This document shows, in pieces, positions 52,988-63,569 of a stretch of DNA of 64,000 nt (within the stretch, counting starts at the first letter, position 1; every line of letters starts with the position of its first letter). A program made the position numbers and the translations under genes. Origin of the DNA: Prevotella sp. khp7 (GTDB lineage Bacteria > Bacteroidota > Bacteroidia > Bacteroidales > Bacteroidaceae); NCBI RefSeq assembly GCF_900109055.1, contig NZ_FOIV01000003.1, positions 726,223-790,222 of the forward strand, in the 5' to 3' direction. Under the pieces are notes generated by a model. The model had not been told where the DNA came from and did not search any database. It saw only the letters and a list, made by a program, of their open reading frames with translations.

Positions 52988-55204
52988 ATGATAAAATCAG
53001 TATTAGGAAACTTTATGTTAGTGAGTCTTTTGGCAATAGGTGTCCCATCTGTTGCTGGGGAGAATTTTAACTTGAAAGATATTACGGCAGGCAAGTTCCG
53101 TTCGAAGACGATGACTGAAGTTCGACAGATGGCCGATGGGGAAACCTATGCTCAGATTAGTGATGATGGGAAACGGATAGTAACCTATTCATTCCGTACT
53201 GGAAAGGAGACTGGTGTTTTATTCGATGCGACAACAGCCCGTGGTGCTTCTATTGAACAGGTGGAGGGTTATATTCTGAGTCCTGATGGCAGTCGTATGT
53301 TGATACAAACACAGACCAAGCCTATCTATCGTCGCTCATATACCGCTACCTATTATATATATAATGTAAGGAACAACAAGTTGGAGCCGCTTTCAGACGG
53401 TGGCCCTCAGCAAACACCAATGTTCTCGCCCGATGGAAATCTAATAGCTTTTATAAGGGATAATAATATCTGGTTGGTAAAGTTACTATATGACAATGCA
53501 GAAAGTCAAGTGACGAAAGACGGCAAGCGCAATGAAATAATTAATGGTATTCCTGATTGGGTATATGAGGAGGAGTTCTCTACTAATTCGTCAATGGTAT
53601 TCTCAGCCGATTCGCGACAGATTGTTTGGATACGCTATGACGAGAGTGCAGTGAAGCAATATTCCATGCAGCTTTTTAAGGGGATGAAGCCAGAGCGCTC
53701 TGAGTTTGCTGAATATCCAGGAGACTATACATATAAATATCCTGTTCCTGGACAAGTGAACTCGAAAGTCAGTGTGCATAGCTATGACATTCAGTCGCAC
53801 CAGACGAGGACAATAGCTGTTCCGATGGACGTCGATGGCTATATCCCACGTATCAAGGCGACGAGTGACCCGTCGAAGGTTGCCGTCTTCACAATGAATC
53901 GTCATCAGGATGTGCTTCGTATATATATGGCTAATCCATTATCTACCGTTTGCCAGTTGGCTATTGAAGATAAGGTCGATAAATATATTAAGGAGGAAAC
54001 ACTGGAAGACGTATTGTTGACAGACAAACATATTCTGTTGCCCAGTGAGCGTGATGGCTATAATCATTTGTATCTTTACAACCTGAATGGTCAGTTATTG
54101 CGACAGATTGTAACCGATAAGTATGTGGTGAAGAGTGTTTATGGCTATGACGAACAGACTGGTGATACCTATTTTGCCGCTAATCCGAAAGGTCCTACCG
54201 ATCAGCAGGTAATGGTCGCTCATGCCAATGGTAAAATAGAAGTGCTATCAAAGCGATCTGGCGTAAACAATGCAATCTTTAGCAAGAATTTCAAGTTCTT
54301 CATCAATATATGGAGCGACCTTGACCATCCTGTTCAGTATACACTCTGTCAGAACAATGGTAAAACTCTACAGACGATGATTGACAATCACGAACTGGTA
54401 GAGACGCTTTCTGCTTATGATTTAGGAAAGAAAGAACTCTTTACGTTTACCACTTCTGAGGGTGTTCAACTTAATGGCTGGATGGTAAAGCCTGCCGATT
54501 TCGACGTCTCAAAGAAGTATCCGGTCATCATGTATCAGTATGGTGGTCCCGGTAATCAGCAGGTGCTTAACCAATGGGGAATCGGTATGAATGGCAATGG
54601 CGCGATTCTAGAGCAGTATTTGTGTCAGCAGGGGTATATCTGTGTCTGTGTTGATAATCGTGGTACTGGTGGACGTGGTGCTGATTTTGAGAAGTGTACC
54701 TATCTGAGATTAGGCGAACTGGAGTCTCGCGATCAGGTTGAGACTGCTTTGTGGTTGGGGCAGCAGGCTTATGTCGATAAAGATCGTATCGGCATCTGGG
54801 GCTGGTCCTATGGTGGATGGAATACATTGATGTCAATGTCTGAGGGGCGTCCTGTGTTCCGTGCCGGTGTGGCTATAGCACCACCAACCTGTTGGCGCTA
54901 TTATGACTCTATCTATACAGAACGATATATGCGTACTCCTAAGGAGAACCAGAAAGGCTACGACGAAGTGAATCCTATTGCCCGGGCTTCGCAATTGCAT
55001 GGTGCACTGCTCCTCTGTCACGGCCTGGCCGACGACAATGTACATTATCAGAATACGGCAGAATATGTAGAGGCACTTGTTCAGGCCGATAAGGATTTCC
55101 GCCAGTTGGTCTATACCAACCGCAATCACAGCATTTTCGGTGGCAATACTCGTAATCACCTGTTCCGTCAGGCCATCAACCATTTTAATGCAGAATTGAA
55201 ATGA
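52988..55204 (+). CDS. Dipeptidyl peptidase IV (S9B serine peptidase)
   Basis: 738 residues with a signal peptide (cleavage near A-G-E). An N-terminal beta-propeller (about 40-480) carries V-Y-E-E-E-F, the Glu pair that holds the substrate's N-terminus in DPP-IV, and the C-terminal alpha/beta hydrolase has G-W-S607-Y-G-G. The Asp (G-L-A-D-D-N-V) and His (N-R-N-H-S-I) of the triad follow. It removes Xaa-Pro or Xaa-Ala dipeptides, periplasmic or surface-bound, fitting peptide scavenging. Its stop overlaps the next start by four bases (ATGA). Confidence 0.93.
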   Translation: MIKSVLGNFMLVSLLAIGVPSVAGENFNLKDITAGKFRSKTMTEVRQMADGETYAQISDDGKRIVTYSFRTGKETGVLFDATTARGASIEQVEGYILSPDGSRMLIQTQTKPIYRRSYTATYYIYNVRNNKLEPLSDGGPQQTPMFSPDGNLIAFIRDNNIWLVKLLYDNAESQVTKDGKRNEIINGIPDWVYEEEFSTNSSMVFSADSRQIVWIRYDESAVKQYSMQLFKGMKPERSEFAEYPGDYTYKYPVPGQVNSKVSVHSYDIQSHQTRTIAVPMDVDGYIPRIKATSDPSKVAVFTMNRHQDVLRIYMANPLSTVCQLAIEDKVDKYIKEETLEDVLLTDKHILLPSERDGYNHLYLYNLNGQLLRQIVTDKYVVKSVYGYDEQTGDTYFAANPKGPTDQQVMVAHANGKIEVLSKRSGVNNAIFSKNFKFFINIWSDLDHPVQYTLCQNNGKTLQTMIDNHELVETLSAYDLGKKELFTFTTSEGVQLNGWMVKPADFDVSKKYPVIMYQYGGPGNQQVLNQWGIGMNGNGAILEQYLCQQGYICVCVDNRGTGGRGADFEKCTYLRLGELESRDQVETALWLGQQAYVDKDRIGIWGWSYGGWNTLMSMSEGRPVFRAGVAIAPPTCWRYYDSIYTERYMRTPKENQKGYDEVNPIARASQLHGALLLCHGLADDNVHYQNTAEYVEALVQADKDFRQLVYTNRNHSIFGGNTRNHLFRQAINHFNAELK

Positions 55205-56385
55205 GATGTTGTAGGTTCTTGTTTTGTTGCTTGCTGGCCTGTTTGACGGCAAATGCCGATGCTCAGATATGCGTTGAGGTGACTAACCCTACTGATGAGT
55301 ATCGTGAAGAGATCATCGAGTTGCCGCTTGATTCTGTTTGTTTGTGGTTGGGAACTAGCAGTGATAGCCTTCGTGTGCTCGATCGTGCTGGACTTGATGT
55401 GCCCAGTCAGCTGACACCTAATGGTAAATTGCTCATTGGTGCCTATGTCAGAAAAGGTGGTAAGAATACCTATACCATCAGGAAAGGGGCGACGCACGAT
55501 TTCCCAATTTTCTGCGACGGAGCGCTCCATCCAGAGCGAAAGGACGACTTTGCTTGGGAGAACGACCGTGGTGCCTATCGTGTGTATGGTCCGGCATTGG
55601 AACGAACGGGTGAACGGAGCTATGGCATCGACGTGTGGACAAAAAACACCCCCGAGCTTGTGGTCAATGACCGTTATTATATAGAAGATGTGGTGATGAT
55701 GCCCAAGGTCGACTCCTTACGCCGGATAGACCGTCATCGCGGCGACTCGCTTTATCGTATTAATTCCTATCACCACGATCATGGAAAGGGCTTCGACCCA
55801 TATAAGGTAGGTGCTACCTTGGGATGTGGGGCGCCTGCCCTGCTGATGGGTGACAGTATCGTCATGCCATATTGTTTTGAAAGTTATGAGGTCATCACCC
55901 GTGGGCCGTTGCGCTTTGAAGTGTGTCTGCATCAGAGTCCACGTGCGGTTTGTGGTGATACCATCCGTGAGACACGCGTCATCAGACTTGATAAAGGGTC
56001 GAACTTTAACAGAATGGAAGTGTGGTATGACGGCCTTTCTAAACCTGTTTCTTTGTGTTCTGGGGTCGTCGTCCAGAAAGAAGATCAGGAATCTGTCGTT
56101 TTAGGGCGCAACTATGTGGCCTATACCGATCCGACTGATCAACCAGATGTACACCATGCCCCGCTTTATGTAGCCGCCATATTCCCCCATGGAGAAGTAG
56201 AGATAAAAAGAAAGGATGGTCATGCCTTAGGCATTATCCCTAATTATCAAGGAGGGCATTTTACCTATTATTTCGGTTCTGCATGGTCGAAATACGATGT
56301 AAGGACGGCAGAAGAATGGAACGCCAGAATCGGCTGGTTCCTCCGTTCTATAGAGCATCCGCTACAGGTTACATTGAAAAAATAA
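55201..56385 (+). CDS. DUF4861 protein, secreted (copy 2)
   Basis: 394 residues with a signal peptide (hydrophobic, ending A-D-A-Q). It has the same elements as copy 1 at 50720-51937 but is diverged: T-N-P-T-D-E-Y-R-E-E, then H-H-D-H-G-K-G-F-D, G-P-L-R-F-E-V, and a C-terminal E-W-N-A-R-I-G-W-F. The start overlaps the DPP-IV stop by four bases, so the peptidase and this protein are translated together. Function unknown; a carbohydrate role is only a family association. Confidence 0.82.
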   Translation: MRCCRFLFCCLLACLTANADAQICVEVTNPTDEYREEIIELPLDSVCLWLGTSSDSLRVLDRAGLDVPSQLTPNGKLLIGAYVRKGGKNTYTIRKGATHDFPIFCDGALHPERKDDFAWENDRGAYRVYGPALERTGERSYGIDVWTKNTPELVVNDRYYIEDVVMMPKVDSLRRIDRHRGDSLYRINSYHHDHGKGFDPYKVGATLGCGAPALLMGDSIVMPYCFESYEVITRGPLRFEVCLHQSPRAVCGDTIRETRVIRLDKGSNFNRMEVWYDGLSKPVSLCSGVVVQKEDQESVVLGRNYVAYTDPTDQPDVHHAPLYVAAIFPHGEVEIKRKDGHALGIIPNYQGGHFTYYFGSAWSKYDVRTAEEWNARIGWFLRSIEHPLQVTLKK

Positions 56386-56427
56386 TTAAATTATTAGAAT
56401 AAAGATGCAGATTCTCCAAAAAGTTTG

Positions 56428-56435
56428 TATCTTTG
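56428..56435 (+). promoter_or_regulatory. -7 promoter box of the BACON lipoprotein gene
   Basis: TATCTTTG followed by GCAGG; the ATG used here is 31 bases downstream. It excludes the longer frame from 56433. Confidence 0.6.
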
Positions 56436-56465
56436 CAGGCGATAATATATAACACTATTAAAATT

Positions 56466-58007
56466 ATGAATATGAAAACATTAAAACTTTTCGGGATACT
56501 TCTAATGTTTGCAGTCGTTGGTACTGGCTTTATTTCTTGTAGTGAAGACTATGAAAGTCGTTTACCAGAGCTGTTGCTTAAAAATGTATCATTCTCAACA
56601 TCCGAAAGCGGATTAGACTCAATTCTATTAAGAAATGAAGATTTGACATTCTATGATATAAAGTCTGATCAAGATTGGTGTCATCCTAGATTTGATTTAA
56701 AAAAATCAATGATTTTCATTAGTGTATATGCCAATAAAACATACGATGATCGTACTGCCACCATCACATTGTCGGATATTAAGGATGGTAAGACTACAAG
56801 AACATTCACTGTAAGTCAGGCTCAGATGGATTGGGTTGAACTAAAAGGAGTGAATACATTTGAAGCAGAAATGAAGGGTGGAACTATTGAGGTTCCTCTT
56901 AGAACTAACATTGGTGAAAGATATACTGTAGAAATCCCGTCGGTTGCCTCGTCATGGATCAGTGTTGTTTCAAAGACAAGAGGACTTGAGGATCGTACGC
57001 TGACTCTGAATGTTGCCAAGAATAATAGTGGTAATGTGCGTGATGCCATTATCTCCGTTGTATATAATGATATTACGGTAAAATTTAAGATTATGCAGAA
57101 ATTTGACCCTGTTTTTTCATTAGATGTCAATTCGATATCCATAGATGAGAATGGTGGCATATTTGATATTCTTGTGAATGCCAATATTACCGTTGATGTT
57201 TATCCTGAGGACGATTGGGTTCAGAAGGTGGGTAATGAGGATCTTGGTGAAGACCAGTTCGTTCAGAAACTGGAGGTTCTTAAGTTCGATAAGAAGATAA
57301 AAGAAAGAAAATGTAACGTTCTCTTTGAAAGCGCCGAGAAGTTTGGTAATACTGAATTGAGGCAATATCTGACGGTTACACAGTATAGACACCTCTTTAT
57401 TAATAAAGACACTATCCAGATGACTGTTGGCGACAGTCTGGATCTCGACGAACATTTATTCAATAAGGATAAGTTGGTTCTTACATGGAAGTCGTCCGAC
57501 AATGATGTCGTTACAGTCGATGCACAAGGCAGAATTAAGGCTGTTGCGGAAGGTAAGGCGAATGTTACTGTTACTTCTCAGGACGGCAAGCATACCGACT
57601 ATGTACAGATCATTGTTGAGAAGCCGAAGGATCTGACGAAATTCCTGACCTGTGAGTGGGATACTGGTAAAGATATCACAGGTAAGGATACCATTTATAC
57701 CGTCGGTTGTACCATCTCAATGGATGCAGATGGGCCAGGTATTGTCCTGAAGGGTTACACCTTCTATAACGACAACGTAGCTCAGAAGACTGTTGAGTGG
57801 GATGGTAAGTATCTTGGCCCAAATAGTAGTGTTTCTTCTGCTGATGTACAGTTGAAGAAGCAGAAGAACTACTATATCGATTGGAAGTATACTTATGCCA
57901 TGGGAGAATATACATTAAGATATTCAATGGATAAAAAGGTGACTATTACTAAGAATGAAAAGCCTGCAGCAACCAGAAGAAATGCCGCAAGGTCTAGAAG
58001 AAGATAA
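56466..58007 (+). CDS. BACON / Ig-like (Big2) surface lipoprotein
   Basis: 513 residues with a lipoprotein signal peptide (G-F-I-S-C). Two or three BACON-like domains follow (about 35-285; D-Q-D-W-C-H-P, W-I-S-V-V-S, V-Y-P-E-D-D-W-V), then a bacterial Ig-like Big2 domain (about 310-390; M-T-V-G-D-S-L, W-K-S-S-D-N-D-V-V-T-V-D, G-x-A-N-V-T-V-T) and an unassigned C-terminal domain ending with a basic A-A-R-S-R-R-R. BACON domains occur in surface glycan- or mucin-binding proteins of gut Bacteroidetes, so adhesion or glycan binding at the cell surface is likely. It ends at a bidirectional terminator. Confidence 0.85.
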   Translation: MNMKTLKLFGILLMFAVVGTGFISCSEDYESRLPELLLKNVSFSTSESGLDSILLRNEDLTFYDIKSDQDWCHPRFDLKKSMIFISVYANKTYDDRTATITLSDIKDGKTTRTFTVSQAQMDWVELKGVNTFEAEMKGGTIEVPLRTNIGERYTVEIPSVASSWISVVSKTRGLEDRTLTLNVAKNNSGNVRDAIISVVYNDITVKFKIMQKFDPVFSLDVNSISIDENGGIFDILVNANITVDVYPEDDWVQKVGNEDLGEDQFVQKLEVLKFDKKIKERKCNVLFESAEKFGNTELRQYLTVTQYRHLFINKDTIQMTVGDSLDLDEHLFNKDKLVLTWKSSDNDVVTVDAQGRIKAVAEGKANVTVTSQDGKHTDYVQIIVEKPKDLTKFLTCEWDTGKDITGKDTIYTVGCTISMDADGPGIVLKGYTFYNDNVAQKTVEWDGKYLGPNSSVSSADVQLKKQKNYYIDWKYTYAMGEYTLRYSMDKKVTITKNEKPAATRRNAARSRRR

Positions 58008-58017
58008 AAGTTTAAAT

Positions 58018-58050
58018 AAAAGCCCCGCCAACTGGCGGGGCTTTTATTTT
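58018..58050. terminator. Bidirectional terminator between the BACON gene and glyA
   Basis: AAAAGCCCCGCCA (58018-58030) pairs with TGGCGGGGCTTTT (58033-58045). The stem is flanked by A on the left and T on the right, so it works for both convergent genes. Confidence 0.9.
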
Positions 58051-58065
58051 TTTAGTTATGCTCAA

Positions 58066-59346
58066 TTAATAAGCAAAGAGAGGATATTCCTTCATCTTCT
58101 CGTTGACACGAGCACGAACAGAAGCAATTACCTGCTCATTCTCTGGATCATTCAGAACTTCCTCAATCCATGCAGCAATCTGAATCATCAGATCCTCCTT
58201 GGCACCACGGGTGGTGATTGCAGGTGTTCCGAGACGAATACCTGAGGTCTGGAATGCGCTGCGGCTATCGAATGGAACCATGTTCTTGTTGACGGTGATG
58301 TCAGCAGCTACGAGCGCATTCTCTGCTACCTTACCTGTCAGTTCGGGATACTTAGAACGGAGGTCAACCAGCATAGAGTGGTTGTCTGTACCACCGCTCA
58401 CGATACCGAAGCCACGCTTAATCAGTTCATCTGCCAGAACCTTAGCGTTCTTCTGAACCTGTTTAGCCCACTCCTTGAACTCGGGCTGCAGAGCCTCACC
58501 GAATGCAACGGCCTTAGCAGCAATCACATGCTCCAGAGGACCACCCTGCTGACCAGGGAAAACGGCAGAGTTGAGTAATTGGCTCATCATCTTCACTACA
58601 CCCTTTGGTGTTTTCAGTCCCCAAGGATTTTCGAAGTCCTTACCCATCAGGATGATACCACCACGAGGACCACGCAGAGTCTTGTGTGTTGTAGAGGTAA
58701 CGATATGAGCATACTTTACAGGGTTGTCGAGCAGACCTGCAGCGATCAGACCTGCGGGGTGAGCCATATCAATCATCAGCAGAGCGCCAACCTTGTCGGC
58801 AATCTCACGCATACGCTTGTAATCCCACTCACGGCTGTAAGCGCTACCACCGCCGATAATCAACTTGGGCTTGTGCTCGAGGGCAAGGGCCTCCATCTCG
58901 TCATAGTCTACACGGCCAGTTTCCTTGTTGAGGTTATAGCCGATAGGGTTGTAGATCAGACCTGATGTGTTAACGTGAGAACCGTGTGAAAGGTGACCAC
59001 CATGGTCGAGGTTCAGACCCATGAAAGTATCACCTGGCTTCAGTACGGCCAACAGCACTGCAGCATTAGCCTGAGCTCCAGAGTGGGGCTGTACATTGGC
59101 ATACTCAGCACCGAAAAGCTTACAAACGCGGTCGATAGCAAGTTGCTCAACCTCGTCCACAACCTGACAGCCGCCATAGTAACGGTGACCAGGATAACCC
59201 TCTGCGTACTTGTTAGTCAGGTAAGAACCCATGGCCTCCATGACCTGGTCGCTTACGAAATTCTCACTCGCAATCAGCTCGATGCCCTTCAACTGGCGCT
59301 GATGCTCTTTCTCAATCAACTCAAAAATAGTGTTGTCTCTGTTCAT
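58066..59346 (-). CDS. glyA: Serine hydroxymethyltransferase
   Basis: 426 residues; interconverts serine and glycine with transfer of a one-carbon unit to tetrahydrofolate. The PLP lysine is in [19 protein letters not shown] and H-P-A-G-L-I-A are conserved. Third gene of a minus-strand pyrB-pyrI-glyA row, 17 bases after pyrI. Its one-carbon product would also serve PanB and nucleotide synthesis. Confidence 0.97.
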   Translation of the reverse strand: MNRDNTIFELIEKEHQRQLKGIELIASENFVSDQVMEAMGSYLTNKYAEGYPGHRYYGGCQVVDEVEQLAIDRVCKLFGAEYANVQPHSGAQANAAVLLAVLKPGDTFMGLNLDHGGHLSHGSHVNTSGLIYNPIGYNLNKETGRVDYDEMEALALEHKPKLIIGGGSAYSREWDYKRMREIADKVGALLMIDMAHPAGLIAAGLLDNPVKYAHIVTSTTHKTLRGPRGGIILMGKDFENPWGLKTPKGVVKMMSQLLNSAVFPGQQGGPLEHVIAAKAVAFGEALQPEFKEWAKQVQKNAKVLADELIKRGFGIVSGGTDNHSMLVDLRSKYPELTGKVAENALVAADITVNKNMVPFDSRSAFQTSGIRLGTPAITTRGAKEDLMIQIAAWIEEVLNDPENEQVIASVRARVNEKMKEYPLFAY

Positions 59347-59363
59347 TGTTTTGTTTATTGGGA

Positions 59364-59810
59364 TTATACTAACTCTACCTTATTAATGTCTTGCTCTTTC
59401 TCGCAGTAATGGCATGTCAGGATACCATCAGTCACATGAAAGTGAGTGGTCATGGGTTCGTTGTTTGTTATACACTTAGGATTGTTGCACTTCACAATCC
59501 CCTTAATCTCATCTGGGGTTACCACAGCTTTCTTTTCTACAACCTCGTAATCGCGAATAATGCTTAGAATAACATTAGGTGCCACCACTGAGAGACGTGA
59601 AATCTCATCATCGGTGAAGAACTTGTCTGATACTTTGATAATACCTTTGCTGCCAACCTTTTGTGAAGGATAGTTAAATCCGAGGGTGACAGGAGTCTTC
59701 AGGTCGAAAAGCCCCAGCAGACTGGCTACCTGATAAGTCTTGTCAGCTGGTATGTGGTCGATAACGGTGCCATGCTCAATGGCTGCTACCAGTCTTTCTT
59801 TCTTGTTCAT
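59364..59810 (-). CDS. pyrI: Aspartate carbamoyltransferase regulatory subunit
   Basis: 148 residues. An N-terminal nucleotide-binding domain (G-T-V-I-D-H-I-P) is followed by a C-terminal zinc domain with C108-x4-C113 and C133-x2-C136. PyrI gives PyrB its allosteric control by CTP and ATP. The start overlaps the pyrB stop (ATGA), so expression is coupled. Confidence 0.96.
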   Translation of the reverse strand: MNKKERLVAAIEHGTVIDHIPADKTYQVASLLGLFDLKTPVTLGFNYPSQKVGSKGIIKVSDKFFTDDEISRLSVVAPNVILSIIRDYEVVEKKAVVTPDEIKGIVKCNNPKCITNNEPMTTHFHVTDGILTCHYCEKEQDINKVELV

Positions 59811-60754
59811 AGGATGATGGTTTTATCGTTACGTACTTCGTCGAGTGATATACCTAAGACATCACAGAAAATTGCCTCACGGGCAAAGAGCCCGTTGCCT
59901 GCTTGCTGAATATAATATGCATGAGGATTCTCATCCACATCGTAGGAAATTTCATTCACACGGGGCAGGGGATGCAGAATCTTCATATTAGGCTTTGCGT
60001 TCTTCAACATATCGTTAGTAAGCACATATACGTTCTTTACACGCTCATATTCCATCAAATCTGAGAAACGTTCTTTCTGTACGCGAGTCATATAGAGAAT
60101 ATCTGCGTCGGCAATCACCTTCTCATTGAAAGCCGTGTGCTCCTGATATTTGATGCCGTGCTCTTTGCAGTATAACTTATATTCATTGGGCATAGCCAGT
60201 TCCTTAGGCGCCACAAAGTGAAAGGTCGGATTAAAATGCCTCATGGCCATAAGCAGTGAATGAACGGTGCGTCCATATTTCAAATCGCCCACCATATATA
60301 TATTAAGATTCTCCAGAGTTCCTTGAGTCTTATAGATGGAATATAGGTCAAGCATACACTGTGATGGATGCTGGTGCGCTCCGTCGCCAGCGTTGATGAT
60401 AGGAACGGGTGCGACTTCTGAAGCGTATACAGCTGCTCCTTCTATATAATGGCGCATCACAATGACATCAGCATAATTTGAAACCATTAGTATCGTGTCT
60501 TTCAGTGTTTCTCCTTTAGTTCCGCTGGTTATTTTGGGATCAGCAAATCCAATAACGCGGGCACCAAGCCTGTTAGCGGCAGTTTCAAAACTAAGACGTG
60601 TGCGAGTTGATGGCTCAAAGAAAAGCGTAGCTACTACTTTTCCTTTTAATAGTTCCCTGTTCGGGTGCTTCTCAAACTCCTCTGCCATCTCAATCATGTA
60701 GAGTATTTTCTCTCGAGTGAGGTCGGCTATGGTTACAAAATTATGCTTTTCCAT
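59807..60754 (-). CDS. pyrB: Aspartate carbamoyltransferase catalytic subunit
   Basis: 315 residues; makes carbamoyl-aspartate in pyrimidine synthesis. The carbamoyl-phosphate site [12 protein letters not shown] and the motif H-P-L-P-R-V-x-E-I are present. A -7 box (TAATTTTG, minus strand 60785-60778) precedes it. Nothing resembling a pyrimidine attenuator is visible in the short leader. Confidence 0.97.
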   Translation of the reverse strand: MEKHNFVTIADLTREKILYMIEMAEEFEKHPNRELLKGKVVATLFFEPSTRTRLSFETAANRLGARVIGFADPKITSGTKGETLKDTILMVSNYADVIVMRHYIEGAAVYASEVAPVPIINAGDGAHQHPSQCMLDLYSIYKTQGTLENLNIYMVGDLKYGRTVHSLLMAMRHFNPTFHFVAPKELAMPNEYKLYCKEHGIKYQEHTAFNEKVIADADILYMTRVQKERFSDLMEYERVKNVYVLTNDMLKNAKPNMKILHPLPRVNEISYDVDENPHAYYIQQAGNGLFAREAIFCDVLGISLDEVRNDKTIIL

Positions 60755-60828
60755 CCCTTGTTTTTATTTTGTTGGCACAAAATTACACATTATTTTTGAT
60801 TTACGTGCGATAATTTAGAAGAAAATCG

Positions 60829-60836
60829 TAATTTTG
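60829..60836 (+). promoter_or_regulatory. -7 promoter box of the penicillin-binding protein gene
   Basis: TAATTTTG followed by GCAGC, 36 bases ahead of the ATG. Back to back with the pyrB promoter. Confidence 0.55.
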
Positions 60837-60872
60837 CAGCAAGATACTTAAAAAAGTGACGATTTTATAGAT

Positions 60873-63185
60873 ATGAGAAAGCTATTTGTCTATTTTCTGT
60901 GGACATTATTAACCATTTCCGTGTTAGGAACCGCAGCGGCTTTCTATGCCATTGACAAAGGATGGATAGGATATATGCCGCCAATTGAAGACTTGCAGAA
61001 CCCAATAAATCGCTTTGCCACACAGATATATTCTGCTGATGGAAGGCTGTTGGGAACATGGAACTTTAATCGAGAGAATCGTGTGATGGTCGACTATACT
61101 AAGATCTCTCCATCGCTTGTCCATGCGCTGGTTGCAACGGAGGATGCCCGATTCTATGATCACTCTGGAATCGACTTCTATGCATTAGGACGTGCAGTTA
61201 TTAAACGAGGCATTCTCGGCCAGAAGAGTGCGGGTGGTGGCTCGACTATCACGCAGCAGCTGGCCAAGCAGTTATATTCTGAGCATGCGAACTCTACACT
61301 TGAACGCTTGCTGCAAAAGCCGATAGAGTGGGTAATAGCTGTAAAACTTGAGCGTAACTACACCAAGGATGAGATTATTACGATGTATCTGAATTATTTC
61401 GATTTCCTTCATAATGCTGTGGGAATCAAAACCGCTGCAAATGTCTATTTCAGTAAGGAACCGAAGGATTTAACGGTGACGGAGTCGGCAACGCTTGTCG
61501 GATTGTGTAAGAACCCGTCATATTTCAACCCCGTCAGGTATCCTGAACGTAGCCGCGACCGTCGTAATGTCGTTCTTGCGCAGATGCTGAAAGGCGGTTA
61601 TCTGTCTCGGGAAGAGTATGAAAAATATTCTGCGGAGCCCCTGACATTGAAGTTCCATGTGGCTGATCATAGAGAAGGACTTGCAGTGTATTTCCGCGAA
61701 TATCTTCGTCGTTATATGACGGCCAAGAAGCCCGAACGTTCTTTATATCCGTCGTGGAATATGGTTAAGTATTACAACGATTCTATCAATTGGGAGACGG
61801 ATCCATTGTATGGCTGGTGTAATAAAAACAAGAAACGGAATGGTGATAATTACAATATCTATACCGATGGCTTAAAGGTTTATACCACCATCGATTCCCG
61901 TATGCAGCGCTATGCCGAGGAAGCTGCATATCAGCATGTTGTTAAGTTCTTGCAGCCAGCCTTCAACAAGGAAAATGCAAGAAAATCGAATGCACCTTAT
62001 TCTAATAACCTGACGGCTAGTCAGATAACTCAGATATTAAATCGTTCTATTCGTCAGAGCGAGCGATATAGGGTGATGCATGAAGATGGTGCTTCAGATG
62101 AGGAAATCAAGAAGGCATTCCGTACGCCGACAAGCATGACTATCTTTACTTATCATGGTGATGTGGATACAGTGATGACGCCGATTGATTCAATTAAGTA
62201 TTATAAGTCATTCCTTCGTACAGGCTTTATCAGTGTTTGTCCGCAGAACGGTCATGTCAAGGCATATGTCGGAGGACTGGATTATGAGCATTTCTCCTAT
62301 GATATGGTGATGGATGGTCGTCGCCAGGTGGGCTCAACGATAAAGCCTTATCTTTATTCTCTGGCTATGGAGAATGGCTTTTCACCATGCGACTTGGCTC
62401 CCAATGTGCAGCAAACCTATGTAGTAGCCGGTCAGGCATGGACACCGCGAAACAGCAGTCGGGCCCGTTACGGCGAGATGGTTACCTTGAAGTGGGGACT
62501 TCAGCAGTCAAACAACTGGATATCAGCCTACCTGATGAGTAAACTGAATCCACAGGCCTTTGTTGATTTGCTTCATGAATATGGTATTCGCAATCCTGAG
62601 ATACACCCATCAATGGCGCTCTGTTTGGGGCCTTGTGATATCAGTGTAGGTGAAATGGCCAGTGCTTATACGGCATTTGTCAATCATGGCATCCGTGCGG
62701 CCTGTATGTTTGTGACCAAGATTGAGGATAGTGAAGGTAATGTGATAGCCCAGTTCCAACCGCGCATGAATGAAGTTATCAGCGAAGAAAGTGCTAATAA
62801 AATGATCTATATGCTGAAGAATGTCGTAGATGGTGGTACGGCCTCTCGACTGCGTTTCAAATATAATCTCAAAGGTGATATCGCTGGTAAGACAGGTACG
62901 ACAAATAATAATAGTGATGCATGGTTTGTTGGCATTACCCCAACGCTTGTTAATGCATGCTGGGTTGGAGGCGACGATCGTGATATTCATTTCGACTCTA
63001 TGGCCATGGGTCAGGGGGCTTCTGGAGCTCTGCCTATTTATGCGCTCTACATGCAGCAGGTATATAAAGATGCTCAGCTCGGATATAATGAGAATGCCAT
63101 CTTCGATTTGCCAGCAGGCTATGATCCTTGTTCGTTTGTCGACGAGGTCGTAGGAAGTAATGATATTGATGAAATCTACGAATAG
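60873..63185 (+). CDS. Class A penicillin-binding protein (PBP1A type)
   Basis: 770 residues. An N-terminal membrane anchor (about 7-27) is followed by a GT51 glycosyltransferase domain (E-D-A-R-F-Y-D-H-S-G, G-G-S-T-I-T-Q-Q-L-A-K-Q) and a transpeptidase domain with S488-T-I-K491, S-N-N and K673-T-G-T. It polymerises and cross-links peptidoglycan in the periplasm and would be inhibited by beta-lactams. Single gene, closed by a terminator before the rRNA operon. Confidence 0.96.
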   Translation: MRKLFVYFLWTLLTISVLGTAAAFYAIDKGWIGYMPPIEDLQNPINRFATQIYSADGRLLGTWNFNRENRVMVDYTKISPSLVHALVATEDARFYDHSGIDFYALGRAVIKRGILGQKSAGGGSTITQQLAKQLYSEHANSTLERLLQKPIEWVIAVKLERNYTKDEIITMYLNYFDFLHNAVGIKTAANVYFSKEPKDLTVTESATLVGLCKNPSYFNPVRYPERSRDRRNVVLAQMLKGGYLSREEYEKYSAEPLTLKFHVADHREGLAVYFREYLRRYMTAKKPERSLYPSWNMVKYYNDSINWETDPLYGWCNKNKKRNGDNYNIYTDGLKVYTTIDSRMQRYAEEAAYQHVVKFLQPAFNKENARKSNAPYSNNLTASQITQILNRSIRQSERYRVMHEDGASDEEIKKAFRTPTSMTIFTYHGDVDTVMTPIDSIKYYKSFLRTGFISVCPQNGHVKAYVGGLDYEHFSYDMVMDGRRQVGSTIKPYLYSLAMENGFSPCDLAPNVQQTYVVAGQAWTPRNSSRARYGEMVTLKWGLQQSNNWISAYLMSKLNPQAFVDLLHEYGIRNPEIHPSMALCLGPCDISVGEMASAYTAFVNHGIRAACMFVTKIEDSEGNVIAQFQPRMNEVISEESANKMIYMLKNVVDGGTASRLRFKYNLKGDIAGKTGTTNNNSDAWFVGITPTLVNACWVGGDDRDIHFDSMAMGQGASGALPIYALYMQQVYKDAQLGYNENAIFDLPAGYDPCSFVDEVVGSNDIDEIYE

Positions 63186-63224
63186 CCTATATATAATATA
63201 TAAGGTGTAGATTTTGTTTGTAAT

Positions 63225-63262
63225 GATTCCCGAAAACTTTAATGTTTTTGGGAATTTTTTCT
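63225..63262 (+). terminator. Terminator after the penicillin-binding protein gene
   Basis: ATTCCCGAAAAC (63226-63237) pairs with GTTTTTGGGAAT (63244-63255) with one mismatch, followed by T-rich sequence. Confidence 0.85.
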
Positions 63263-63270
63263 TTTAAAAA

Positions 63271-63302
63271 TTTGGAGGGTATTGATATTTGTTGTACCTT
63301 TG
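63271..63302 (+). promoter_or_regulatory. rRNA operon promoter (TTTG-N20-TACCTTTG)
   Basis: TTTG at 63271-63274, 20 bases, TACCTTTG at 63295-63302: a full consensus match, expected for an rRNA operon. The leader from about 63310 to 63569 contains GTTCTTTGAAAG (63349-63360), which resembles a boxA antitermination site, and several short hairpins; no reading frame in it looks real. Confidence 0.8.
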
Positions 63303-63569
63303 CACTCGCTTTCGCTCAAAAACAGGGCTGAGGCACAAAAGAAAGAGTTCTTTGAAAGATTTACATAGACAGAAGTAGTACAAGAAGCGAGAGCAGAGAT
63401 GCTCTTGGGTAGAAAGAAACGAACCGTTTCAATTTCTTGAATTTGGATAGTCGTTCTGAGACAGATAATGATTATATTTACAAGGCTTCTAGGAGCGAGA
63501 GAAATGAAAGCTTGCTTTCAATTTCCGAGCGACGACGAAGACTCGTAGAAAATATCAAAGATATTTTAT

